From contig NC_051105.1 of assembly GCF_901709675.1 (NCBI RefSeq), forward strand, positions 6,315,104-6,379,103: DNA of 64,000 nucleotides, read 5' to 3'. Under the pieces are notes generated by a model. That model saw only the letters and a program-made list of their open reading frames with translations. It did not search any database and was not told the DNA's origin. The DNA comes from Syngnathus acus (lineage: Eukaryota; Chordata; Actinopteri; Syngnathiformes; Syngnathidae). Below, one piece after another: positions 50,873-62,283 of the stretch (position 1 is the first letter of the stretch; every line of letters starts with the position of its first letter). The translations under genes were made by a program, and so were the position numbers.

Positions 50873-51019
50873 TACATTACTTTGTTTATCATTGAAATAA
50901 TTTCTACGTTTCCTTGTATCATTGTTTCTCATTTTATCAAGACATTTTGGAAAATGTTATGCTTCCAATGTTAAAATATAAATAAAAAAATTAATAGAAA
51001 TGGTCTTATTGTCTAACAC

Positions 51020-51170
51020 AGTGTTTCCCAACCTTTTTTCATTCACGGCACACCTTTTCATCGGAAAAAAGTCTCGAGGCACACCACCAACAGAAATCTG
51101 TTAAGGGTTACACCAGCTTCTACATTAAAATCAGTTATATTACAACAAAAGACGTAAAGTTCTATTCCTA
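51020..51170. mobile_element. One end of a hAT-type transposon remnant
   Basis: CAGTGTTTCCCAACCTTTTT followed by CACGGCACACC matches the remembered terminal sequence of hAT (Charlie/MER-like) elements found in many vertebrates. I did not find the opposite end or a target duplication; the tandem array beginning at 51,265 may have displaced it. Confidence 0.5.
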
Positions 51171-51264
51171 TATATGTATGGAGAGTCGAATAATTGAATA
51201 AAAATAAATACTAAATATTCTTTAAATTGTATTTCTTTTGTAAATGAAAGTGACAGTTTTTGAA

Positions 51265-52662
51265 AATGGCGGTGTACCTAATGGAGTGTCCGTGTGGTTC
51301 CCTCGTTAAGTACACCTGCGTGAAAAGTTTTAGCTCCTGTAGAACGTGAAAATGACCAAAACTTTTCACGCAGGTGCACTTAACGAGGGACTCTTGGAAA
51401 ACATGTTGGAATGCGGCCCCGAAGACTAGAGCTTGACACCTGTGACCTTTGACCATGATATTTCCCTAATAAAGTGGCCTGTTATTAGGTACACTTGAAA
51501 AAATGGCGGTGTACCTAATGGAGTGTCCGTGTGATTCCCTCGTTAAGTGCACCTGCGTGAAAAGTTTTAGCTCCTGTAGAACGTGAAAATGACCAAAACT
51601 TTTCACGCAGGTGCACTTAACGAGGGACTCTTGGAAAACATGTTGGAATGCGGCCCCGAAGACTAGAGCTTGACACCTGTGACCTTTGACCATGATATTT
51701 CCCTAATAAAGTGGCCTGTTATTAGGTACACTTGAAAAAATGGCGGTGTACCTAATGGAGTGTCCGTGTGATTCCCTCGTTAAGTGCACCTGCGTGAAAA
51801 GTTTTAGCTCCTGTAGAACGTGAAAATGACCAAAACTTTTCACGCAGGTGCACTTAACGAGGGACTCTTGGAAAACATGTTGGAATGCGGCCCCGAAGAC
51901 TAGAGCTTGACACCTGTGACCTTTGACCATGATATTTCCCTAATAAAGTGGCCTGTTATTAGGTACACTTGAAAAAATGGCGGTGTACCTAATGGAGTGT
52001 CCGTGTGATTCCCTCGTTAAGTGCACCTGCGTGAAAAGTTTTAGCTCCTGCAGAACGTGAAAATGCCCAAAACTTTTCACGCAGGTGCACTTAACGAGGG
52101 GATCTTGGAAAACATGTTGGAATGCGGCCCCGAAGACTAGAGCTTGACACCTGTGACCTTTGACCATGATATTTCCCTAATAAAGTGGCCTGTTATTAGG
52201 TACACTTGAAAAAATGGCGGTGTACCTAATGGAGTGTCCGTGTGATTCCCTCGTTAAGTGCACCTGCGTGAAAAGTTTTAGCTCCTGTAGAACGTGAAAA
52301 TGACCAAAACTTTTCACGCAGGTGCACTTAACGAGGGACTCTTGGAAAACATGTTGGAATGCGGCCCCGAAGACTAGAGCTTGACACCTGACCTTTGACC
52401 ATGATATTTCCCTAATAAAGTGGCCTGTTATGAGGTACACTTGAAAATGGCGGTGTACCTAATGGAGTGTCCGTGAGATTCCCTCGTTAAGTGCACCTGC
52501 GGGAAAAGTTTTAGCTCCTGCAGAACGTGAAAATGCCCAAAACCTTTCACGCAGGTGCACTTAACGAGGGGATCTTGGAAAACATGTTGGAATGCGGCCC
52601 CGAAGACTAGAGCTTGACACCTGTGACCTTTGACAATGGCGGTGTACCTAATGGAGTGTCCG
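51265..52662. repeat. 237-bp tandem array with a hairpin in each complete unit
   Basis: Units start with AATGGCGGTGTACCTAATGG at 51,265, 51,502, 51,739, 51,976, 52,213 and 52,446, with a partial unit at 52,635. The first five start-to-start spacings are 237, 237, 237, 237 and 233 bp. Each complete unit carries inverted arms of 33 bp around a 26-nt loop; in unit 2 the arms are 51,536-51,568 and 51,595-51,627. Two sequence types alternate as A A A A' pattern A,A,A,B,A,B (B differs at TGCAG, ATGCCC and GGGGATC). Part of the unit, read on the minus strand, resembles hAT-type ends (AGGTGTCAAGCTCTAGTC). The repeated minus-strand open frames of 75-87 codons are products of the repeat, not genes. Confidence 0.93.
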
Positions 52663-52719
52663 AGTGATGTCACAGATCAAACAGCCAATCAGAAAGTGGG
52701 GGTGAGGGCGGGCGTGGGG

Positions 52720-53189
52720 CTGCCAGGTCGAAATAGCCGACTGGTTGGTGATACGGGCTCTCGCTCGGAAAGAACTTAGTTCGAGCCCAGGTGTGAGCAT
52801 ATACCTGAATGTGCTTTTAGAATTGGACCCTCGCTGCGTACGCATATGCAAACAAATGCAAGTATTTATGTGTAAATACATAAGGAGGCCCGCCCCTAAC
52901 CCTAGCTTTAAACCCTACTTTGGAACCCTAACTCTCTTCACCCCGCCCCTTACACTACTGGATTCTACCCCGCCCCCTAGGTAGTGGGCATGATCCATTG
53001 GTTTGCTCCGCCAAATTGGGGGCGGGCCACCTTATGTATTTACACATAAATACTTGCATTTGTTTGCAAATGCAGCGAGGTTCCAATTCTAAAAGCACAT
53101 GTAGGTATATGCTGACACCTGGGATCGAACCAAGTTCTTTCCGAGCGAGAGCCCATGTCACTAGCGAGTCAGCTATTTCGACCTGGCAG
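52720..53189. mobile_element. Inverted pair of tRNA-derived SINE-like arms
   Basis: Arms at about 52,720-52,895 (+) and 53,018-53,189 (-) are diverged inverted copies of roughly 170 bp around a 122-bp spacer. Each begins CTGCCAGGTCGAAATAGC and has tRNA-like Pol III boxes: A box TAGCCGACTGG at 52,734-52,744, B box AGTTCGAGCCC at 52,778-52,788, and on the minus strand GGTTCGATCCC at 53,121-53,131. Spacing between boxes fits a tRNA. The body ends in shared AAATGCAAGTATTTATGTG sequence. The spacer contains CCCTAACCCTA-like words. It is either two SINEs in opposite orientation or a fold-back element. Confidence 0.75.
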
Positions 53190-54462
53190 TTTCTGGCCGT
53201 CTGTACTCTTTTGTACTAGTGATGGTGTACAACTTTATTCTTGTGCTTGAATAAGTATGTCTTTATTCTTGTTTTACCGCATTTTAATCTTTAGTCTCAA
53301 CTATTTTAACTACTTTTTTTTCTTTTCAGTATGAAATGAGTACTATGATTTAATAGTCTCTCAAAAGAAAGAGCAGACGACACATTTATTTCTTCCTTTG
53401 CGTTTGTTTATTTTGAGTTTGACTTGGGGAGAAAGTGTGCGACCAGCCTTTTGGGCGTGGGCCCTAACCTAGGATAGCTCCTGTTATTGTTTAGCCTCGC
53501 AGGCCCCACCCCCTCCTCAGCAATAGTCATTAAGCAGCATGTTACAACAGCCTCTGGAGGTGGGTGGGATTAAAGCACCAGCGAGATCAACGCTTTTGCA
53601 CATTTAACCATATGCCGGCGGATTATTCATTCCCGCAACCGTGCTAATTAAAATGGTAATTAAGGCTAGGACTCGGTCTAATTGTATCTACTGTGTGATG
53701 CAGAGATATATTATTGCTATTTGTTATCTATCAATCTAGTGGTGGGGTCATTGGAGAGGTAACAAGCAGTACCCAATTCTTCCACCGGGCACTTTCTTTT
53801 AAGCATAGTCATGTCAAAATATATTATTATTTATAATCAATTATTTTATATTGTTTTTTTTTATTTTTTCATGTTACAGTCTTAATTTTTGGTAATTAAA
53901 AAAAAAAGATTTTTCAATGAAAGTCGAAAATTATTATTAAATTGAGGTTCCCTGTACTTCTGCATAACAGAGACGTGTTATTTAATCTGATTTAAAATCT
54001 GATGATTTATCCTAGCTGGAGAGTATTTAAGTGCTCATGTGTGTGTGGTAGCAGTGTGTCCATATACAAAATGTCCTAAAGTGTAGCTTTGGCCCAAGAG
54101 AGCCGTCCTTATGGACAGAGACCTACAGCAGCTCCACAGGAAATGGTCTTCTTCCGGAAAGCTGTCTGCAACGTTGCGTCTCCTTAAGTATCCGTGTGTG
54201 TGTTTTAAAAGCCAATAAGCTCTGAGGCCGTATGAGGACCCCCCCCCCCATACCCCACTAAATCCCCACTTAACTACTCACCCACCTTCAAGATTGATTT
54301 ATAGTATGTTGTTTATAGTTTGTGATTGTCACTGATTATTAGCCGCCCACTGACTATTTACTTCTACTTTTGCAAAGTGTAAATTCTAAATATGTATTAC
54401 TCTATTTGCCCATTATATTGATGATTGCAGGTTTATATTGGTCAATCAAGTGTCTATTTTTA

Positions 54463-54517
54463 TAGGACCATAAATGTAGTGTATAGTATAAGCTATACCA
54501 CTACATTTATGGTCCTA
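54463..54517. repeat. Short fold-back (24/25-nt arms, 6-nt loop)
   Basis: The left arm TAGGACCATAAATGTAGTG... (54,463-54,486) pairs with the right arm at 54,493-54,517 with a single one-base bulge around loop TATAAG. Both ends read TAGGACC/GGTCCTA. It could be a minimal MITE with TA flanks or a small RNA hairpin; nothing decides between these. Confidence 0.85.
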
Positions 54518-54728
54518 GATTATTGAAAATAAAGTATCTTAGTTTTTCGGAATTGGCTTGAGAAAAATACATTTCATAAAGTAAAAGTATACTATATATT
54601 GTTTTAATGCATTTTAAGATGTGGCTGCAGATTTGCTACTTCAACCATTCATCATTTATTTCTCACAGAAGCAAGCGGAAGGAATGCAAACACCATTTTT
54701 TTATTTTTCGCCTTGTTTGTCCATGTTG

Positions 54729-54773
54729 CGCGCACGCACACACATGCACACACACACACGCACGCACACACAC
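54729..54773. repeat. CA/CG microsatellite
   Basis: An interrupted (CA)n with CGCA units; the overlapping His-Thr open frames are artefacts. Confidence 0.9.
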
Positions 54774-54908
54774 TGGAGGAACTGGATGACAAATTGACAA
54801 GAGAGAGCAAATACCCTGGGGCACACCCATTTGTGTTTCCGTCTTTCACTCAAAAAGCACTTCCTGTTTGGGAATGCTGTGTTGAGCTATATCAGCTATG
54901 AGCTATCC

Positions 54909-54938
54909 TCTCACTCTCTCTCTCTCTCTCTCTCTCTG
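54909..54938. repeat. CT microsatellite
   Basis: A (CT)n run, continuing as C/CT-rich sequence. Confidence 0.9.
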
Positions 54939-57900
54939 CCCCCCCTCTCGCTCTCTCACCTTCCTCGTAATCCATCACCCTTGTTGCGTAACCCGCCTGC
55001 ACCAAGTGCGGTAAACAGGCACTTCCTCTTTTGCTAATGCAAAACACTCTTTTACACACCCTTGTAAAGCTCTGTTGTTGTCCATCTAGAAACCATTCAC
55101 ACGTGTAATGGCTCGAAAAACTCACTATTTCATAAAACATAACCTTTGTCTTTCATATCACATTGCTACCTGTGCAGAAAATACTATGTGTGAGGGAGGG
55201 CCATAAAGGATTAGTGTGTTTTAAAGTACCGCAAATAGCAGTCTTTAATACTGCTCAGAGAACTTGTTTACAATAAGGTGCTGCTGTTTGGATTAGCAAC
55301 AACGATCGTTAAACACACTGGTGCGCCCGCTGAGTGACGGCTACTATTTGAGGAAGTGCAGAATACTGTACTACGTGTGTGGTTGGGCAGCCTGTTTTAG
55401 CCAAGCAGCTGTTTTCCAGGTTGTAGTTCTCACACTTATCCTGGATCTCCGCTTTCTCATGCAGCCTGTAATCTCTCTCTGCACACACACGTGCACACAC
55501 CTGCAAATGCATGCACACGCACGCGTAAAAAGAGGCAGGTAAGACAAAGAATGGCTGGAGGTGGGTGGGGCTGGAAATGTGATGTGGGAATGTGCGGGAT
55601 GAGCTCAGCCTGGGTCCCCGCCCACTCGGTGACTCACTATTTGGCAGGTGCGCGGTTGGTGCATGCCCGTTGGCACCTGCGGGTCAACTCAGGGTGTGAC
55701 GCCCTCACTAAGCCTGACAAGTTTCCTCAGGCTCAGGTGAATCTATTCACCGCTGCTTACTCACTCACCGCCTCGACTCATCAAAGGAATACTGCAAATA
55801 TCGTTTCAAAATGTTTTTAATCGGACAACAATAACGCCTACATTGTCGTGAACCTGAGCCCTCCCTGTTATTTTATCTGAGAAAGTTTGTGACCCTTCTA
55901 TTCAAGAACACTAGCCTTAAAAAGTCTAACAATGTAATGAAATGAAATTAATAGGGCCTCACAAAGAACATATTAGGTAATCAACAAGAAGGATGCATTT
56001 GAAAAACTAGCAGTCTCTCCAGTGTTCTCCTACAAGGTGACAAACTATTGATGTTGTTCTTCCCCCCCCCAAAAAAAAGATTTAAGATATTGGTCGTCCA
56101 ATAAATCAGTACATGCTTACTGATTTCAAGATTTAAATTGAATTAAAAGCAAGATATGATTTTTGTATCATATGACATCATTTAATTATCTACCTTAGGG
56201 AATCACAGATAGTGAGTTCAAATTAACTGATGTGTTAATTAGTTGTGGCTTTGCAAAATTATTTGACTTGATTTATGACTTGCAAGTAATAACTCGGCTC
56301 AGCTTCAAGTGAGGACTCGATTTGACTCACTTGACTTTTGTAACAGTAATTTGGTACTTGTGACTTTTACTTCCACCTCTGCCAGCATGTATGTAAATCC
56401 CATTTTAGGACACAGCCATTGTTTTTTGTTTTTTCTCTGAATTAATGTGAGACTCCCGTTTTGCTAAAATTGCTGCAATGCTATGTCAACATGCATATGA
56501 TGGTAATTTTATTTTGAGTTTTCAGCAGTTTTTTTTAAATAGGTCCCATTGACCTAAAACTGCAGACATACATATTTTTGGGATTCGTCCATTTATTCTA
56601 TCAAGAGATGCAAGCTTGATAAAACTGCAGCTCTGCTCAGCTAGCATATACAATACGTTAATCCCTTTTGAGTTTCCGCCAGCATTTGTGAACTCTCCCT
56701 TTTCCTCCTCACTTTCACCGCATCTAAATGCTTGCAGCTGCCGCTTTTGTTCACTCACATTTCTTGGCCGTGTGTCATGGAGGTATCATCTTGAGGCTTG
56801 GCAAGATAGATGTGTGAGATTACTGTACATACCTATGCTCGCTGAATGTAAATAAATAACCACGGCATTCTTTCTGTACACTAAGCCCATTTCCTTCCAA
56901 AATGGATCATGTGGTTGCTAGAAACAAACAGCGGAACATGTATTGGATCACCGAGTTCATGGAATAAGGATAATTAAGGTTCATATTTTAGCACACAACT
57001 CCAAATTACCCGCCTCTGACTCACGTTGTAATTGTTTTGTACTTCCAAGATCCTCTGTTGTTGTTGTTGTTGTTTGCACTCTGCAGGAAGTCAGTACTCT
57101 CGTGGCATCAAGGCCTTTTAGCTCCCGCTTGAATGACAGCCATTGGGTGTTGACTGATCAAACACACGAGCCGTAATATTGTACTGGAGTGCTTGTTAAT
57201 GACAGCTAGTAAAGGTTAGTGTACGAACAAGGAGTGGTTGAGTTTGCATAGGGGCCACCAGAAAACAATAAATCAGCCACCGAGCATCCGATTGACAGCA
57301 TTATTATGTTTGACTTCTTCGACTTCTCAATGTTGAACTTGAATTTCCGCCAAATTTGCTGTTATAATGATCAATGATCAACGGAACCCTTGCCAACCTC
57401 CTATTTTTTCGGCATGAATAAACTTTCTAGTGTCTAATTTATCATATTGAAAACTAGAGGACTTTCTTAAGGAAGTTAGTAAGTGAAATAGCGAGATGTT
57501 AAATCTGTAAATCATTGTGATGAGCGTGTGATGGACATGCAGTGGGAATCTTACGCCTGGGAGGTGAGTTTCTTCTCATGAAAACACGAACAAAGCCATT
57601 AGAGTAATATGTCAGAACAGGGAGTGGTTGAATTTGCCTCAGAGATTTCAAAACATAAAAGCAGGCCCTAAGCATCTATTTGACTGTGTTATTAAATTGT
57701 TTTCATGATCTAGCTCCCAGTGTCAAAACACAATGTACTCATTACGTATAATAGTTGTGCTGATGGCTCATGTTTCACCCAATCATTTTTGATTTGGTGT
57801 TTAAATGATTATGAATTAATGAAGAAAATTCGACATAAGGATCAAAACGCGCCAATTTGGTGGAATGGCCCAGGAATGCATTCACTACTATACATGTTGA

Positions 57901-58964
57901 CTCATGTCAAATGAAATAAATTGAGCTGAATCGTAAATATGATCCTAAATGCATCAATTTAAACAGAAATAATTTCTGCAAAAAGAGAAAAAACAACTCC
58001 CTACCCCAGAAAAGACCGTTGCCTCACCAGTGTAACACAATCTTATTGAACCAGAAGGAAACAAGCAGCTGATGCTAGTATGCTACAGGATTGTAACTTG
58101 AACTAAAAACATTAAAATATGGCAATAGAAGTGGAAGACTTTTCGCCTCATAATAAGCAAAAGGTCAATTAGTTTGAAAACTAAAAAAAATGCAGGAAGT
58201 TGCGTGACAGAAAAAGTTTGCGTTACGTCAAAAGATGACGTTTTAAATTAGCATTACAACAATGGTTGTCAATTATGAAGAAGGAGTTTTATTCCAACAC
58301 CTGATCTTGAAATGACACAAAAACATTCATGTTGCATTCTAATCTCTGTCGACATACTTTTTTTTCCTGATAATGTTCAGAATTCTCAGAAATCATGTCT
58401 TATCTCAGCTCAGCACTGAATGACGCACGAGCTCGAGCAAGGACGTGCGATTTCTATACTCGCAAGACCACAACCTTGAATTGCAAACGTCTATTTTATT
58501 CTTTTCAGACAAGCAGACGGCTAAAAATAACATAGAAAGGTGCAACGAAAGGAGAAGCTAAACAAATAATGACAAACTAGTTAACAATACCCCACCATTT
58601 ATTTGTTGGGCAATTATAAGCCATCGTTGGAGAGACAGTGTGTACGTATGTTTCCAAAGACACTGACTGGAAGTGGGCCATCGCTCCCGTTCAATCACAC
58701 TAATGTGAACGTCTGTGAAGCTGACAGCCGCCTATTGCGTTGGGCAGATAGCCAGCCAACCCTTCCTCATCCAAACTAGCCTCTAATAAATAACCCCCCA
58801 CCCACTGCGGCTCTCCCCAGGTGGTCTCCGTCAACCTGCTGAATGGAGCATCACTCAATGATGCCTCAAAAGGACCACTGTCTTCCTCATCCACCATTTG
58901 ATTTGGCTCTTCTCCTTTCAGCCTGCCTACACAACCTCTACTTGGTTTCAGCCTCACTTGCCAG

Positions 58965-58989
58965 CCCCCCCCCCCCCCCCCCCCCCCCC
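58965..58989. repeat. Poly-C run
   Basis: Twenty-five consecutive C residues. Runs of this length are often miscounted in assemblies, so the exact length is doubtful. Confidence 0.9.
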
Positions 58990-59309
58990 TCCACCGTGGA
59001 AGTAAAAGGTCCCCAAGTGGTCCCCGATGAAGGATGAGCCTGTTACATGCGCCGCCACTATTTCTTTTGGACTAAATCTCGCATGTGTCATGCATGTGCG
59101 CGCCTGGCCTCTTCCATTCATCAGTAGGCATGCACGTAAAAGCTCAATAACTGCGTTTTTTTTTTTGGGTCAGAGACGTCCTCCACTGGTGTCACATTTG
59201 CATTAGGCAAACAGCGCAATCCATCCTCCCCACACAAGGGAGAAGTGACATCCTCTCTAGGTCATTCCTCCAAAGAAGAACGACTGTGAAAACTGTGTAA
59301 ATGGCCTGA

Positions 59310-59470
59310 ATGAACATCCATCCACCCATTTTCCATAAGGCTTGTCACCACGGGGGTGGCGGTCAGGCCGGAGCCTATCTCAGCAGTCATCGGGCAGCAG
59401 GCGGCCTGAACGGGTTGCCAGCCAATCGCAGGGCACACAGAGACAAACAACCATTCGGAATAACGATACG
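59310..59470. repeat. Degraded copy of an abundant teleost interspersed repeat
   Basis: CATCCACCCATTTTCC, GGAGCCTATCTCAGCAGTCA, GCCAGCCAATCGCAGGGCAC and AGACAAACAACCATTCG occur in the order I remember for a very common percomorph repeat. It is diverged and truncated, with no coding capacity. Confidence 0.65.
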
Positions 59471-62004
59471 AGTTATGAGTGCTAAAACGGAGAGCATGCA
59501 AGATAGCTAGCAGGCTTGTTTTGGCTGAATTAAAACAACCCAACCAAACATTTTATCATTTTTTATAGAAATAGGAAAACTCTACGTAAACCTTTATACT
59601 GTACTTGTCCTTGTTGACTATTGCGGTATCCAGTTTGAGGTCGGTGAGTTTAAGACTAGTATTTTTCTTTTCAGACAGCATTATGTGTATAAATGTCAAG
59701 TGTCTTGCACATGTATTTATTTTGGAATATTTCCACATTGTCAAACGCCTGCAAGAACTACATACAAATTTGTGAACAATTTCACTGTTGCACCTGAATA
59801 AACACTATGTTATTTCTGGTCTAAGATGAACTTGACTGATCCACAAACATTTTAGCAGCAGAGAGAAACTGAGAATCTGAGATTTGACCTCCTGATGGGC
59901 CTTCCTCTCCAGAACCCCTGCTGAGACCCTACCAACGATGCTAAGGAGTGCATTTGAAACACATTTTCCTTAAAAAAATAAAATAAAAAGGTCCCACCTC
60001 TCAATCTGCCAGTCCAGAGGCGCTAAAGAACTAATATTTAGAAACAGTTGTGCTATGTCAACATCCGTATTAATGACTTGGCAAAAAACAACATTTTGAT
60101 CACATACGATCATACGGCAGGTGCACGGCTGAACCGTAAAGTCTAAACATGTCTGAAATGCAAAGTCGTAACATCTATCCGGCGCGAGGTGCTAAACAAA
60201 CAAACAAAAGAAATCATTAGTTGATCGCAGCTGGCTTGCCGAAGTGTGTTAAGGTGTATGACTGTGCCTGGCTGAGGTTCATACGGGGCAAGCCAATGAC
60301 AAGCAGGCTGTTACGCAAGTTCTGGCCGGAATACAAAGCATGCTAACAGCTGTAATGAAAAGCAGAGACAAAGTGCTGGTGAAAAACAACAACCACTCGC
60401 AGGAGAATCCGTGGTAATGGACTCTTCTTACGCAACTAACAAACACTTTTTCCCTCTTCCTTAATGCTCCCGGAGTCACTTTGCCTCTTTGTCTTTCCAT
60501 GCAGCATGATAGGTGTTGCTCCCTCTGAGCGCTCGCAGAGTAACAACACATTCCTGTCCACATTCCAGCCTCAGGAAAAACAGTGTCCGGAACATAATAA
60601 AAGGCCAAGCATGTCAACGCTGCGCTGAGGGCAGGATCGGGCAAATGTGTTTGTGCCTGTGTGTAAAGAAGGGAAAGGGGGGATGGCAGGACTGGTGGAG
60701 AGAAAGAAGCATGTTTGCGCGCTTGGTGATTTGCTGTTCTTCTCCGTGGTTAATGAAGACATGATGAACTCGGAGCTCTCTGTCAGCTAGCGATTCGTCA
60801 CAAGGCCGCCGCCCACCTCCGAGTGCAGCGATAAGAACAAAATGAAGTACAAATCAATCAGAGTCACTCCGTGTCTGATCTTATTGGTATCAATACGTGA
60901 TTGGCTTCTTGTCTTACTTTATTCCTCATTTCTCTTCATGAGCTACTTTGTTTGGGACAAATTATACCTGCAAGATCAATACATGAACAACAAACAGCCT
61001 TGACGAAGATAATAGAGCAAATGTCTGCCCAATAATGTCAGGCGGTGCACTGAATAATACTGACAGCTGTTTCTAATATTTTGACTAGCCAAATATGGTA
61101 ACCAAATGAGCATTGTCGAATACAAAGTACAAGTAAGATGGCCTAAAGCAGGCCTGTGGTTGATTTAAATGTATTTATTTGAAAGTCATAGTCCGAGTGG
61201 ATAACTGACTTTTTGTCTAATAAGATAAAAGTAAAATGAATACATTTACTCTTTTCAGACAATTCAGTTAATAATAGAAAAAGTGCATTTTGAAATTAGA
61301 ATGAATTATTGTTTCATTGTTAAAATAAACTTAAATCTTTAGATTTTAAAATATAATAAAAGTATCCGCCATTTAAAGTGGTGGATGTGTACATACCAAT
61401 GGCTCCTAAATATACACTAAGCCAACTTATGTTTTTTTTTCCCCAAAACATATTTAATGTCTAGATGTGCATGTGATCAAATAACAAGTGGTCTGACAGT
61501 GTCACTCCCTGGAGCAACGAATCGTACCCACCGGGCAGTATTCACAATTTTAATTCCAAAAATACATTTTGTTAAGCAACTGGCCTTTTAGTTTGTGTGT
61601 GGGTTTTATTGTCCATGCAAACAATAGCATGAGCGACACTGCAGGCAGGGTGAAGGTCATGATCATATTTAATGGAGTGTTTTGGCCCTGGCATATCCTG
61701 GCTCAGACATCCTCTTGACCCAAACATCCTGTCTGGAGCAATCTCACTTTCACTCTGCCCCTCCCGCTGCAAGGCAGCTCGCTCACCTGCCTCGTCTATG
61801 ACTGATTTGTGTGCAAAAACTCCAGCGTGTTGACATTTGTCATCATTCGTGCGTCATCATTTTTCTTGTTTTAATCCTCCTCCATCCCTCCATTTCTAAA
61901 TTTGTCAAGGAAGAGCAGTAAGTGATACTCGGAGCTTCCGATGGGCCGATCCTTAGCTAGTCCCTGCTGACCTCATTCTGTCCTGCTATCCCCTTTCCCC
62001 TAAC

Positions 62005-62026
62005 AACACACACACGCATGCGTGCA

Positions 62027-62057
<31 letters not shown>

Positions 62058-62074
62058 CACACACACACACACAC
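62005..62074. repeat. CA microsatellite
   Basis: A (CA)n tract with CGCATGCGTGC and TGCA interruptions. Confidence 0.95.
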
Positions 62075-62231
62075 CAGCTCCTCAGGAAGCTAATAATCTC
62101 CTTCCTGTATTTGACACGGGGCGTGCCAGCCTGGGAGAGCGCATGAGTCCGTGCACAATGATTATTCAGCCATAACGGAAGTCATAAAGACTTCCGCTGA
62201 TCACTATCAGTGTGGACAGAGCAATAATGCG

Positions 62232-62283
62232 CCCACACGCACGCACACACACACGCACACACACACACACGCACACACACACA
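62232..62283. repeat. CA/CG microsatellite
   Basis: A (CA)n tract interrupted by CG steps, only 160 bp from the preceding CA tract. Confidence 0.95.

Larger units (their letters stand above)
47975..50890 (+). other. irs2: irs2 3' UTR
   Basis: After the stop at 47,972-47,974 there is about 2.9 kb without a recognisable gene, ending at two AATAAA signals (50,800 and 50,867). A long AU-rich 3' UTR is typical of IRS2. A hAT-like element occupies 49,043-49,805. The open frame that spans the acceptor near 47,950-48,276 is untranslated sequence, not a gene. The extent is inferred from the signals. Confidence 0.6.
53190..58960. other. Intergenic, no gene recognised
   Basis: AT-rich non-coding DNA. 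It contains a 55-bp perfect-looking fold-back (54,463-54,517), CA (54,729-54,773) and CT (54,909-54,938) microsatellites, and short chance open frames. No ordered exon-like coding was seen on either strand. Confidence 0.55.

Noticed and set aside
51211-52673. Series of near-identical minus-strand open frames of 75-87 codons
   Set aside because: They recur exactly with the 237-bp repeat, cross its hairpin arms, and have no recognised domain. They are products of the repeat.
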